This document shows positions 36,212-48,243 of a stretch of 64,000 nt of DNA, piece by piece. Position 1 is the first letter of the stretch; every line of letters starts with the position of its first letter. The DNA comes from Coptis chinensis (taxonomy: Eukaryota > Streptophyta > Magnoliopsida > Ranunculales > Ranunculaceae). Position numbers and translations under genes: made by a program. The stretch lies in contig CM027381.1 in the NCBI GenBank assembly GCA_015680905.1, forward strand, positions 87,569,501-87,633,500. Direction: 5' to 3'. The notes below the pieces were generated by a model, which was not told the DNA's origin, made no database searches, and worked only from the letters and a program-made list of their open reading frames with translations.

Positions 36212-37062
36212 CATTTCATACATTGATCATACTAGTTATTCTGTTCTATATCAAGGAAAAAAAATAGTTACCATAATGAGTTGATTAGAAGGTACAGGTT
36301 TTAGACTGTTCACATTTAAACATTGAGTGATTGAGATAATATTAAACAGTATGAAAATCCAAGGACTACCTGCTAGCATGCTACCATTTTGTTCATAGTA
36401 GTAGGTATAGGAACAAATGAAGAATCCAGCCAATAGTAACATAAGTACATTGCATACAAGGGTATGGCATAGAGCAGTCTGCAGATCGCATCACAAGCAG
36501 TTGACTATGCCGCAAAAATCCACAAACAACAAACAAGGTCATAGTTAAATGGCTAATGGGCTTTCAAGTTTAGAGTGATGGGCATACTACTCTATTTTTT
36601 TTAACGAAATGGACCCCGGGCTGAAGCCTGGTGTAGCCCTCTCCTGGATCCGCCCCTGGGTCTATGTGAAGTACTAGGTGGTCTATGTGCATGTGATATT
36701 GATCTTGGTATGTGGATATGCTAAGTCTAGCTGGTCTTCTGCATTACATGGAAGAAGGGAAATATAATACAAAAAACTTAATAGAACCAAAAGGAGAACA
36801 ACAAAAATTTCTTCACCATAATTGAACAACTAAGATTTGACATATATTGATATGTATGTGGGAACATATTCTGCAACTAGCTGATCCTATGATTTTAAAA
36901 TATGATTTCACTCAAACTGACAATCTATCTAGCTAGTCATCCAAATGATTTTAGAAATGCTATCATTTAGTTAATACTTAATTCTAAAAAGAAACAATAC
37001 ATGTGATTCTTTGACTAAGAAAGTGTTGGTACTCGTAAATTCGTAATACATTAAAATATAAC
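36212..37062. other. CACTA-1 interior without recognised gene
   Basis: Between the Athila A junction and the first captured exon. A minus-strand frame at 36251-36442 is not recognised. Near 36610-36660 the phrase GGCTGAAGCCTGGTGTAGCC looks like a small repeat remnant. Confidence 0.3.
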
Positions 37063-37477
37063 CTAAGCTCTGTGGAGAAGAATAGCCAAGTCAAACCCAG
37101 ATATGTTGTGCCCAACAAGGACATCATTGTCCAATTTGTGTAATTCAAGAATCGGGCGATTCAACAAGGCTCTTCCACTGCAAAATAGTTAAGTAAAAAA
37201 GAGTGAAATTGATTTGCAAGAGGATGATGGTAAATTTTTCCAGAAGAACTGTTAAGAGACGTTCTCTTAGAAAGATGAAATGGAACAATATCACATCAGA
37301 AACAAAAGTTTACCTGCTTTCAACACCAAGTATATTCAAACCAGCCTTTGAATTTCTATCAGTAACCTCTTTCATGAAACCCATTGGAAAGATGCCTCCT
37401 TCAAGCTTTCTTATAACAGTAAAATGGTTAAGTGCTCCAAGTCTATTCAACTCAGATGCCAACATAGAAGTGTCAAT
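37063..37477 (-). pseudogene. Captured DNA polymerase alpha catalytic-subunit exons
   Basis: Two exons with intact splice borders: 37477-37314 (LGALNHFTVIRKLEGGIFPM, RNSKAG) and 37177-37063 (ALLNRPILELHKLDNDVLVG, HNISGFDLAILLHRA). Together they encode the start of the exonuclease-like domain of replicative DNA polymerase alpha. The join is in frame. The last codon before the second donor is TAG where the family has Gln. The rest of the roughly 1500-residue polymerase is absent, so it is a transduplicated fragment inside the CACTA. Confidence 0.9.
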
Positions 37478-37997
37478 CTGAAGTTCAGTGCAAACTGAAC
37501 ATACTAGAATAGAGTAGAGCGACAACAGGATGTACTAAAGTTTGTTTCGATATGGACTGGAAATAGCATGCACTAAATTTTTGTTTAAATAATCAACCAT
37601 GACACCAAAATTCAGCACACAAGCACACCCAGGATGATGAACAAGGAAAAGCACAAGACGGGCAACAAAATTTCCAAGAGCTCTCTAAATCAAAGACAGT
37701 ATAGACATTCACACTAGAATTTCGTGAGTAATCGACAAACAAACAATCTATCAATCTACCTTCAGAGAAAGAAAGGTTTAAGGGGAGCTGAAATTGGAAC
37801 AGGGGAGAAAGAAGACAAACGGTACAAACAGAGGGACACATAAGTTATAACCCCCTCCCCCCACGCCAATGTATCGTCAATGGATGAAGGTAAAAAAATA
37901 CAGATGGAGGGACAAAGAAAAAAGTCTCTTCGTCACCCTGATAAAAGAAACGGTAAAGTTGTGCATGCAAATATATATCATATAGACAAGTGAATAC

Positions 37998-38251
37998 CTA
38001 TGGGTCAACTATCCAACCATGATATAACGGAATGTCAAGAAGATCAAATATAGCACATTCTTGCGTAAACTCAAAATCATCCATCCTACAAATAAAACCG
38101 AAATTTTCATTTCAATCCAAAAACCAATAATCACACCCAAACAAAACTTATCAAAACCTATAATAAACATAAACACCTACTTTCTAAACTTAACATTCAC
38201 ATCAATCCCAGTTGCAAGCCGATCAAGTAGATTCAAAGCATCCGATATATT
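37998..38251 (-). pseudogene. Captured MINDY-family deubiquitinase exons
   Basis: Exon 38251-38181 (DALNLLDRLATGIDVNVKFR) and exon 38095-37998 (DDFEFTQECAIFDLLDIPLY, HGWIVDP) join in frame across a GT-AG intron. These match the plant DUF544/MINDY (FAM63-like) Lys48-specific deubiquitinase. The final codon before the donor is TAG where the family has CAG Gln. Only about 55 residues are present. Confidence 0.87.
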
Positions 38252-38374
38252 CTACCTCTGATTCTCAACATGTGTACAATCAGGCATGGAATATAGCAAC
38301 AAAATCAAGTAATGCTAACGCAATCTATATACCAGTGAAACGAGAAGAGTGTAAGTGACAACCGCCTTAACTAA

Positions 38375-38478
38375 GCTAGGCACAGGTAGCTTTTACATTA
38401 TTCAACAGGCTACAGAAACACCAACAAGAGACTTTCCTCCTCCACAAGGTAGTCCAATAAATCCAAATCTTGCCCTGC
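38375..38478 (-). pseudogene. Captured XPB/ERCC3 helicase exon
   Basis: After a TGCAG acceptor the minus strand reads RARFGFIGLPCGGGKSLVGV, the Walker A region of the TFIIH helicase XPB (family: LPCGAGKSLVGV). A TGA follows the VAC residues. A shifted frame then still gives KSYLCLA, matching the continuing family sequence. A single exon fragment, decayed. Confidence 0.85.
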
Positions 38479-39100
38479 CTGCAAAATGCAAAATAATGAC
38501 CTATAAATCATAAACAAAATCTTCTATTTGAAAAATGATTCACCTCAAAGTATCTCATTACTAAAACTAAAGAAAAAACAAGATGAACAAGAAAAATAGA
38601 TAACTTGAAATTCACACGACTTTAGAAAGAAAGGGTCAAACATTTTACACAAGCTATTTTCTTGGTATAGTACAAGAGAAACTAAACTAAGTTACAACAT
38701 GTTAAGCAAAGACTAGTACACACCTTTAGTTCGAGAATCCCAATGTTCAATGGAAAAATAGTCCAAGGCTCCACCATCCTCCCTGCTCCTTTATCCGGGC
38801 TTGGGACCGGCAATGCAAACCAATTATATTAATTTGCACAGGCGGAGTTAAAAATGGGGTAGGACTTTCTTCAACCTGCTAAGCAAACAAGCATACATAC
38901 ACTGCAATCAAATTTAATAAATAGATATAGTACGAACATATTAAAGTTAATACTCATCCATACCAAAAAAAGACCATAAGTTTGTCAAGTCACTATGACA
39001 TCCATATTAAACAAAAAACAAACGTCATTCAAAACATAAAGAAACCAAACCATACTGAAAAATCCCAAGTTCAGAAAGTTTGCATATCCCAAACAACTTA

Positions 39101-40912
39101 TTAAGAAAACTGCATCCTTGACTCGAGCCAAATTAAAGGACCTCCAGCACTAAAGCTATCGAAAAATCTAACTCCATCTTGGGGCCCATCGTAAACAAGA
39201 GCATCACCAACCAAGACTTCCTCTATGTAGACCTTTTTTTCACCTGCAAGAACTTTTCTGCCATTGCAATCTCCAACTGTCTCCGTCATGACATACCCCT
39301 TAGCAACCACTACACCATCCCTATCTAATAAGGATAAATTTGGTAAATAACCAAGCGTCCCAGAAGGAGGATTCAAATTTGCAAACATATTCATCAAGTT
39401 TTGTTGAGTCGAGTGACGAATAGAACTGGAACCAACTTCAGTTTCTGGTGTTGTTAGGCCGCATGGTTGTTGAGTAGTTGATGTTCCATTGTTTTTAACA
39501 GCCTTAAGTACATCTTGACACAATTTATAGTAACAATTGGTTATACATAATGAAATTGTATGCAAGAAAGCACAAGTGCAAACTGCAAACTCACCTTTAA
39601 CACGCCCATGACATTAGATAAGGAAGTCTTCATCTCATTCATTTCCCCCTTCAACTCAGAATTAGATGAAAAGCTTGCTTGCTGCAATAATGCCTTCACA
39701 ATACCTGTACGTTGCAATTTCTTCTTAGACTTCCTGGAGTTGATTCCACGAGTTCTACTCTTTTTGTCAGGCCCAAAGACTTCAGACAACTCATTATTAT
39801 CGAAGTCTACTTCCATTACACTGCTCTCACCACCCGCGCTTGCTTCTTTTCTTCTTTTATTAGAAGCCTCCACTTGTTCCTATATGAGTAATACATGCAT
39901 AAATTATGAGAATGGTATGCAAGTATGCAACATAGTCTATATACAATACCAACACATAGGTAAGTTCAAGCTTCAATGTTATTAGAACTTGCATAATGGG
40001 TTTGAGCGCCGCTAATATAGTTCCATCACGACGCTCATGTCCTTTTTTCCAACTATCTACCCGTCCATGTTTTCTACTAGGATCTTCTTTATCCTACAAA
40101 AACAATCCTTAATAGTGTTGCTAGCATAAGGTGATAAGAAAACGTTAGTACAAGAATAGACACCTACCATTTTATCCAGTTTATGGGCATATGTGCCCCG
40201 CCCATTAGTATGTTGATATATGTTCTTTTTGGCATTCTCAACATTCTTTGCGTTTCTAGCTCTCACTTCAGCGGCACTCTCATTTCTGAAAAAAGCAGCC
40301 CAATGATTTGGATCCTTGCCATCTGGGCATGTTACAATAGCTTCTTCCACGCTCCTGCACTTACACAAAATCTCTTTTCAAAAGGCATACTTTGTTGATC
40401 TGAACTTTTGGGGAAAGTCCTTTTCAACTTCTCGGCGTGCCGTTGCTTGGGGAAAATTAGGCTCAAATTCTTCCTACATGAACAAAGTGATGTTTGTTCA
40501 TTTCATATTAAGTAAATTTCCACACATAGGGCTGGACAACATGTAGATATAGGATTGGAAAAACATACTAATTATCAAGAATAATGGATGCTATCATTGA
40601 AATTAAAGTACATGTAAACCATACCATTAATTTGTTCCAGACATTATCCTTAAAGCTTCCATCTATTTTCCTCCAATCTTTGTAATGAATTGGAATACGA
40701 GCTCGAACATAAACTCTAACCTGGGTATTCCATTTGGCATGGTTAGGACCCACATTGACGCCATCCCCATTGAACTCTATAGTTAACTTGGTAATCATTG
40801 GTGAGGCTTCCGAAGGCCGAGATGTATGTGAGTCAGAAGTTAAATTATGAGATGGAAGTGGGACTGAACTCGAAGGCTGGGAAGCAGTATGTTGTGATTG
40901 ACCTGATGACAT
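39101..40912 (-). pseudogene. CACTA-1 TnpA-like protein gene
   Basis: The accessory gene of plant CACTA elements (Transposase_24-like; its protein binds subterminal repeats). Exon-like pieces: 40912-40568 (Ser-rich start, VRARIPIHYKDWRKIDGSFK), 40368-40057 (CPDGKDPNHWAAFFRNESA, NAKKNIYQHTNGRGTYA), then KHGRVDSWKKGHERRDGT near 40060, 39873-39560 (basic region KSKKKLQR, ELKGEMNEMKTSLSNVMGVL), and 39540-39101 (C-terminal GVVVAKGYVMTETVGDC, WLESRMQFS). Introns separate them; some frames are broken. Assigned from domain memory. Confidence 0.75.
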
Positions 40913-41245
40913 TATTAAATAGCCTAATATGACAAAAAAAATTGTTAGAACAGAGAGGTAAAACTAGGATACCACAAAAAAAATGACAAAGTTCAAAAGT
41001 ATACATTTATAAAGACCACTCTTGATAATAAAAAAACATAACTCTCACCTAATTACACAAACAAACTTCAAAATAGAAAAAAGTAGAAAATGAGAAGTTC
41101 GCATGCAACTAAGAATCTTAAAAATATGATAATGCAACTATTACAATCAGGTTAGACTTTGCATCAAAGGCTGCAAATTAGGTTGGTCCTCAAGAATAGA
41201 TTGGAAGTCGGTTCATGCACAAAGACGGAGGGAGATTATAAGGAA

Positions 41246-42310
41246 CTATGTAAACAGACCAACAACTGTAACTAGTGGATTTAATCCATCAGTTGCAATC
41301 CCAAGCCAAACATTAGGCCCTTCCTTAGCAAAATATGGCCAGTCATCTTTACATGTCTTCCACTGAAGTGAATCGATTGGGTGTCGCATATAATTCCAAG
41401 AAGGTGTCGCTCTATTGTGCCATGTCATTTCATGCTCTATCCATGGTATTGTGTACAACCTCTTGAGTCTTGGAATCAAAGGAAAATGTCTCAATACTTT
41501 TCTCGCCTCTTTTGTTTCTTTCTTCCCCGTTTTCCCCTCCTTCACTTTGTATCTAGGTATTTCACATTGAGGACATACCGTTAAGTCAACTTCAGTCTTC
41601 TAATATAACATACAGTTGTTTTCGCATGCATCTATACACTTGGGTTTCATTCCCAAATCTTTTAACATTGCCTTCATTACAAGATACTTTAAAGGCAATG
41701 TGTTTCCTTCCGGCAACCATTTTTTTAACATGGACAAGAGCGCGGTCACACTGTTTCCTGATCAATTATATTGCTTCTTTAAGTTTTGTAGGTCCACCAC
41801 TGCAGAGAGAGTTGTTATAGGAGCCTCGCATGAAGGGAATAATTTTTCTTCCGCTTTTTGTTTATATTCATTATACCTTTTACCCAAATCTGGTTCAAGA
41901 ACATATGGTGGTTCCAAATCTCCACCCTCACTTTCATCACCTCCATTCAAATGACCTGCTAGCCCTTCATGTATGCCATAAGCAACGACAACAAGATTCC
42001 CCATTATGAGTCCTTCATCCTCATCGTTTTCTTCTGCATCTCAATCTACCATTCGATCCTTATATGGGTTCTCACCATGTAAAACCCATACACGGTATAT
42101 TGATTCTATACCATGCAAAATCAAATTTTTTCTCACTATATCAAACGGAAACCTTTTCCTATTTCGGCACTTATTACAAGGGCAAGGACACGTGGTCGAT
42201 GTAGGGTCCTTGTCACTAGCAAATTGAATAAAATCCGACACCCCTTGCTTGTATACAATCCCAAATCTATCAATTTCATTCATCCAATCTTTTGGAATTG
42301 GTTGAGACAT
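41246..42310 (-). pseudogene. CACTA-1 TNP2-type transposase
   Basis: Catalyses excision and insertion of CACTA elements. 42310-42041 is the Transpos_assoc domain (FIQFASDKDPTSTTCPCPCN, CRNRKRF, VWVLHGENPY). 42004-41762 leads into the TNP2 core with YNEYKQKAEEKLFPSCEAPI. After a stop at 41762 the frame goes on as a TNP2-like stretch to about 41640. 41545-41246 holds RVLRHFPLIPRL-type sequence, MRHPIDSLQWK and VWLGIATDGLNPL. The catalytic remainder downstream (DDE region) is missing, so the gene is truncated. Confidence 0.82.
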
Positions 42311-44600
42311 ACTGCAAAATAACTCCTTACACTACACTGTTTAGAATAAAATAAAATCTAAGCAAAATAGTTTAGAGGCAAAAGGATGGAAATGACTTCG
42401 AGCTTGCAATATGACATATACAGACACAACTATTTACTAAACTTCATTATACCAAATCAGGGAGTTCTTTCAATATTCAAGTCTAGTATAGGTATTAGTA
42501 GAGTATCATTTTTTTTCGATCGAAATATCTGCAAAGTATCAAATCACTAAGGTAAGTATACTCAATATTTCAATCCAGTCACCATAACAAATTTGACAAG
42601 GAAACACTAAAGAAAAATACAAAGACAATGACGACAAGATATTTGTCCAAATAATGACATGTAAGAAAAGATCTCTCAAAGTCAGTTTTAACACCATCGA
42701 TTAGTTTACTTACCACAATCATTTTACTTGGAAAAAAACCATAGAGATAAAATAACGATAATAACATGTAAACAGATAATAACCACAAAGATGCATTTCC
42801 ACAAACAATCCAAATACTCAAAAGAAGAGTTCAAACAGCATAGTATTCATATATTGAATAGTACTAATAGAGCATACCCATTACATGCCTAATTAAACCA
42901 ACAAACTGAAACAGAGAACTAACAACTCCCAAAAACAATTATTTTTTATGCCTGACTGTTATGTAATTTGCGTTTTTCTTGGTTACAAAATTATTTGCTT
43001 AAGTTTCTAATGGGCTTTGAATTTTATATTGTATATTTGCAATCGTTTTTGGATGTGTTTTAAGGGGTTGCATTTTTGTGGCAAGTATGATGTGGTCTTT
43101 GGGCTCATGGCATGTTAGGGATTTCTTACATTTTAATGTGGTAGTTATGTTTTTTTTATACGTAAACAAGTTTGAACAATCTTGTATAGTTAAAATAGAT
43201 AAGTGTCCTTTTCATTGCACATCATGATATGGTTCCAATTTCGAAAGAGAGATCAACATTCCTTTGTATAATTATATCTAATCATTCTTTCATGGGTTAA
43301 TTAAACTAAACCCCCCATTTTATGATTCCTTAGACATAAACCCCCGTTCTGTTTTCTCCCCATCACACCAACGTCAATATTTTACTTAATACCCTAACTG
43401 CCCTTCCCCAACTTGAAATAAATCTAGCAACATTCGTTCTGTTTCACACTCCCCTTTCTTTATAAATCTATCAATACATACCAACCAAACGCAAGTCCTT
43501 AATGCATAGCAACATAAAACCATCTACCACACCAGAAGCAAGAACCGAAGCATATACATCATTCTAGATGGTGAGAAAATACAGATTCATTCCAAAATAT
43601 GGTGCCATTTCATTGTGTAGTTGGCAAAAGAAAAGGATCAGATGCCTCCATAATCATTTCTCCTTTCAACTAAGATGCATTAGTTTGCTAATTAATAGAT
43701 TTTAAAAGTTTAGATTAATAACTAGATGCATAAGGATTTTGGTCCTGAAACTACACATGCATTTTACTTTTCAACAGAAAACAACTATCTAAACACCTAA
43801 ATGCAAATTATATTGTCCAAAAAGCAAGGCTAGCTGCTTATTTATCAGTATAAGCAACTAGAAATAACCCACAAATTAGGAGTTCACACTAAATTCAAAA
43901 GATAATGGGTAATGCCAAGTTCACAGAAAATAAACTTAGGATCAGGAGATATATATCCCGAGCAGCCAAGAGCCTTTAAAGAGACCAATGCGCCTGACGA
44001 GTGGAAGACCCATAGCCCCTGGAGTTTCTAAGTTCCACATACTACCTATCACCCTGCTGAGCTATCTCGAGCTCACTGGAGAAATGATTGTTCATGGATT
44101 GTGAAACCTAACACAGACCAAAGTCACGTGGCATTTCTTGGGAACTGCCACGAACTTCATTGCCCTTAAAGCTCCACGAGTTGCTCGTGTAATTGGTCAC
44201 TGCAGCACTGTGAGTTGCTATAGATTGAGCCGTGGATGTCCCTTCACCATTCACCAAATTATTGACAACAAGATTAGATGTGCGGCTTCGGGGTCCCCAT
44301 GGGAAAAAAAACATTTTCCCAGAATTAGGAGTTCAAAGTAAATCCAGTTGAACTTCACATTCTAGAATAAGCTAACTATATATAAAAAAAATTGCTTTTC
44401 TTTTGCAAAATCAGTTGCCAAGCGTGAGTGTTTGCTAACTAAAAAACAATTTTGCTATTCTTCTAAACCAAATGTGTCTATTCTTGTAACCAATTTCGGT
44501 TGTCGAAGATGAACTAATTCATGACCATCGAAAGAACATGACGTCTACAATAACCGTTAAAATGTGGTGAAAACATTGAATAGTTCTCCTACGCCTTTGC
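42311..44600. other. Unassigned interval right of the transposase
   Basis: No gene identified with confidence. A minus-strand frame at 44314-44108 (SNLVVNNLVNGEGTSTAQSI, ending EMPRDFGLC) has coding-like composition and could be another captured host exon. The rest is AT-rich; around 43300-43400 there is a C-rich phrase (AACTAAACCCCCCATT) of unknown origin. No CACTA terminal repeat was seen. Confidence 0.35.
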
Positions 44601-44960
44601 ACTAACAATAATAAGAAATTTTGGTATATCTAGACCGCAGAATTTACAACAAACACAAAGTGGTAAACCTTTGGAGTTGAAACGAATCAAGATTTCATGT
44701 TTGATGTTTTCGGACCAGTTCATGACATAATGAGAAATTATTTATGTTATTAAATTATTGTCTTCCTACTATAAATATATTAGTTTGTTCCTTTATGCAT
44801 TAGGCCAAATCTTTAAGTCCAACAGACTTATTCAAATAGTAAGTCCATTGGACTTATCCAAAGTAGGCTCAACAGTCAGATACCCCCAACGGTTAGATAC
44901 CCCCACTAGGCCCAACGGCTTGATTAGGCACGATAATCCACAAACGGTCAGATTTTCGCC

Positions 44961-44967
44961 TATAAAA
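44961..44967 (+). promoter_or_regulatory. TATA-like box upstream of the microprotein ORF (B)
   Basis: TATAAAA in GCCTATAAAATCCGAC, 93 bases before the ATG at 45054. The leader in between is pyrimidine-rich, as in Athila A. Confidence 0.5.
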
Positions 44968-45053
44968 TCCGACACTCCTAATCAAACTTCACTCATCCCA
45001 TTCTCTCACTCTCCACAACTTAATCTTCACAAACTCTCATCTTCTTCAACATA

Positions 45054-45173
45054 ATGGATCCGATCGAGAAATTCAAAAAGCAGCAACGTGATGCTGCATT
45101 CAAAGTCTTCCTGATAACAGTATTTATCGTTGTGATACTATTAATCATGCATAACATCCTCCAGAATATCTAG
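45054..45173 (+). CDS. 39-codon one-pass membrane microprotein ORF (Athila B)
   Basis: Intact ATG-to-TAG ORF of 39 codons, same length as 24059-24178. Charged N-terminus (MDPIEKFKKQQRDA), hydrophobic helix (VFLITVFIVVILLIM), conserved tail HNILQNI. About half the residues are identical to the A copy and most others are conservative (I/V/L, K/R, D/E). The surrounding B ORFs have stops, yet this one is whole. Function unknown. Confidence 0.6.
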   Translation: MDPIEKFKKQQRDAAFKVFLITVFIVVILLIMHNILQNI

Positions 45174-45868
45174 ATCTATGTAACCTACATCTCTATTTTC
45201 CTTTGTCGCTTTGTATATTAGTGTGGTGTGTTAAACAATTCTCAAATATTTGTACGGTTTACGTATTAAATGGAGAAGTCCCCTATTTAATATTTATGTG
45301 TATTAGTTGTATTTTTACTTTATCATAAACATAAAAAAATCATAAAAAACATAACAAATAAACAAAATCAAGAACTCACAAAAATAAATCAATCTCGACT
45401 CATTGTGTTCATAGAAAGTCGTGCATGCTACACGGTAGGCCTAACACGTGTCGCACACGCAGCTCGATCATTCTATCCATCTGTCATTATTGGGGTTTGC
45501 TACATCAATTCAGAATTTACCTGTAGGTCTAACTATACTGTGGCTACTTCACCTCTGTACGTTCTATCTCTTTGCATACCTCAGTAACACTCTTAGGGAC
45601 GTTATTTTCAATACCCTATTTGACAACTCAAGATAGGAAATATGAGTTGGTCTAACTGCCATGTGACCTTCCTCCGTATTTTTTAACATTGTGAACCCCT
45701 CAGTAATTGTTTTGGGAATCTGACATGAAAAGACCTACTATGGATACCCATAGTTTCTGTTACATAATTATGTGTAACAACGACACATGTTTCACTTGTG
45801 TTTTCCACATATTAATTATGGATTTAACTACACTTCTCATCCTGATTCGTATAGGCTCATATATTGGC

Positions 45869-45875
45869 TATAAAT
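45869..45875 (+). promoter_or_regulatory. TATA-like box upstream of paralogue 2 (B)
   Basis: TATAAAT in TTGGCTATAAATCTCTTC, 72 bases before the ATG at 45941, the same context as in Athila A. Confidence 0.5.
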
Positions 45876-45940
45876 CTCTTCTTTTCAGCCATCTTCATTT
45901 CACGCATTCTTCACTATCCTTCCCTCACTCATACTTTCAA

Positions 45941-47028
45941 ATGGCTCAACCAAGAAAGATAGTGCCTGAGAAAAATTATTTGAATTTTTTTTATGAAGGC
46001 CTGTTTTCTCCATATTTTGACACATAAATTGTACGTCGAGGATGGATGCCTCTTCTATATCATTCGGAAGCTGCTTATTCCAGAGAATTGGTTTTAATGT
46101 TCTACCAATTTAGCGAACCTACACATGGTAAATTCTATGACATAGTGCCCATGGAGAACGATTTGAATTGACTAGGGAAATTATCTTCGACATACTTCAA
46201 ATTCCAATGAATAACCCGGAGTTCCATATTCCAGAGTCACCATTTGATACCGTCAAAAAAATACTAAAGGCCACTGTATCTCGTGGCGAAATCAGAAACA
46301 GACATCACGTTGTCCTTCAACGCTCTTTGAAACATAATCAACAAGCTGTACTCCACTGGTTAGGACACAATGTGGCAGGTACCTCGCAAACATATTAAGT
46401 GGCAAAATCTCAACTCCACCTACTTTGGATTATGCAGAATCAAAGGGATGACTTTTGCATAATCCAATATCTCTGGAACTCGATCACCAGGCCTAAAAAA
46501 TGGTTAGCACATTTGCCTACTTTAGTCACGAAAATTATGTTACATTGGGGTTATCCAGATGTTTATCCATAAATACCTCTTCAAAAAGCGGGCCTTACTG
46601 TAATTCACACAGAATGTGTCGCTGGTTTTTAGACTCCAGATACTCTGACAGATGAACAACAAGACCAAAACTCATACTCTGAATATTTCTTTGATGAAAA
46701 TGTCATGCAAAACATTTTTAATCCTATGGAAGGCATTCATTTTCTTCACCATGGCATGCGGGAACTACACGCACGCCAGGAAATCATCATCAAAAGTCTT
46801 CTGGAATTCCAAGAACGTCAAGCAATGCACAACATTGAACAGGAGGAAATCTTGGAAAATCACTCCTAGTCCTTAGAAAATCACGCTCTCCTAATGGAGA
46901 ATCAAACAATACTCTCTGCCAACGAGGGGGCCATTCAGCTTAAGCTCAGCCAACAAATTGATGAACTAAACAATCTTATGCACAATCTGTGTTCCCATAA
47001 CCATCATCATCGACATCCTGGTCCATGA
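45941..47028 (+). pseudogene. Athila B post-pol ORF, paralogue 2
   Basis: Begins MAQPRKIVPEKNYLNFF and ends after a His-rich tail at the TGA 47026-47028. It aligns throughout with 23389-22333 of Athila A, including LVTKIML and the coiled-coil-like FQERQAMHNIEQEE. Breaks: TAA after 27 codons, the same minus-one frameshift as in A near 46166, a shift near 46380, and several stops later. B preserves the segment VLHWLGHNVAG, which is shifted in A. Function unknown. Confidence 0.6.
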
Positions 47029-47971
47029 TCTTCTTCTAAATAAATAAATAAATTATTAATTAAGTTTTTCGTCATGTGCTCTAATAATAAAAATTTGTTG
47101 TTATCTTTGTGTCTTCTTTTGTAAGCAATATTTAACGAGTATGCCTACTAGGATTGTCATAATTCAAGTTGTTATTAATAGCTAATAATCAAATCTTAAC
47201 TTGTTATTTTAAATATGACTACAGGAGGGGGTTTTCCATACTCTTTCATCCATCCAGTCAGACTTTATTGGACACTTATCTTCATATATATCCTTATCCA
47301 TCAGGCGTGGGAGACATACTTGATTTGGTTCCGGTAGGACCCTCATGTTGCTTTACGCAATGTGGCTACTTCATTTTGGACATTTCCTCACACTGATTGA
47401 TAGTCTGCCAGGATTCTCTGCCTTACCCCTCCCTCTGCTCGTACTGAATTTTCTTCATCAAGCATGGATGCACTTAAAATCATTCTTGAGCAATCCTTCT
47501 AGGCTATGATGGATTCCAATGTTTATGGCCTTCATTTATGTGATTACATCACTAACATCGGGTGGTCTTCCCTTGTTCTTCGACCTGACACTACACCATA
47601 ACAGGCTATTTGCAACGGCAAAAAAGTGTTGCTAATAATTTTCGCAACGCTTTTTAAGCGTTGCAAATATGGCGTGGGTAAAGTGTTGGAATTTTTTGCA
47701 ACGTTTAATAAGCGTTGCAAACAGAAATTTCCAACACTTATTATAACTATTTCGTACACAAATTGATAACTTTTGCAACAGTTTTTTATTTCACAAACGC
47801 TTTTTAAGCGTTAGTAATTTGTTAAAAATATTACCAACGGTTTTTAACCATTGCAAAGTTGTTAGTTAATTTTTTTAAAAAATAATTTAAAATTTGTTTG
47901 TAACGGTTATAAACCGTTGCTAACAAAAAAAATAATAATCTCATATTTTGTAGCGAGAATCATTAAAGTAT

Positions 47972-48028
47972 GCAGCACACTTTGCCAACAAACTTTTCTT
48001 TTCTTCCATACTTTTCCCCTCTATACTC
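47972..48028 (-). repeat. 57-bp duplicate of a CCT7 exon piece
   Basis: Matches 49808-49864 at 56 of 57 positions by eye (GCAGCACACTTTGCCAACAA). It lies next to the left subterminal repeats, detached from its exon. Confidence 0.85.
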
Positions 48029-48243
48029 ATTTTTCCCATTAAAATAATTAGAATTGTAAGACAATATTTCGAGCAAAAACGATGGCTCATATAACAACAA
48101 AAAATGGCCAAATGGGAGTCTCACATATTTAATAGGTCAAAATTAATGACAAATCAATGGATCAAAACACTATAACATATATAGCCTTTTACGTGCAACC
48201 GTGGTTCAACTTCAGATAAGAACAATCTCTTTAAGTAATGCCT

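Larger units (their letters stand above)
36207..44600 (-). mobile_element. CACTA-1 right part with transposase genes and captured exons
   Basis: Resumes after the Athila A target duplication. On the minus strand from right to left: TNP2-like transposase (42310-41246), TnpA-like gene (40912-39101), then host exon fragments (38478-37063). I found no CACTA terminus at the right. The end is approximate, set where similarity to Athila B begins. It could be a second CACTA adjoining the first, because the TnpA exon is present in both parts. Confidence 0.65.

Noticed and set aside
37203..37481. Plus-strand 92-codon ORF over the polymerase alpha exons
   Set aside because: It is the antisense shadow of the captured exons on the minus strand.
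38740..38870. Possible further captured exon in CACTA-1
   Set aside because: Contains TCCCAAGCCCGGATAAAGG (minus strand), a phrase I associate with dispersed plant repeats; no protein recognised.
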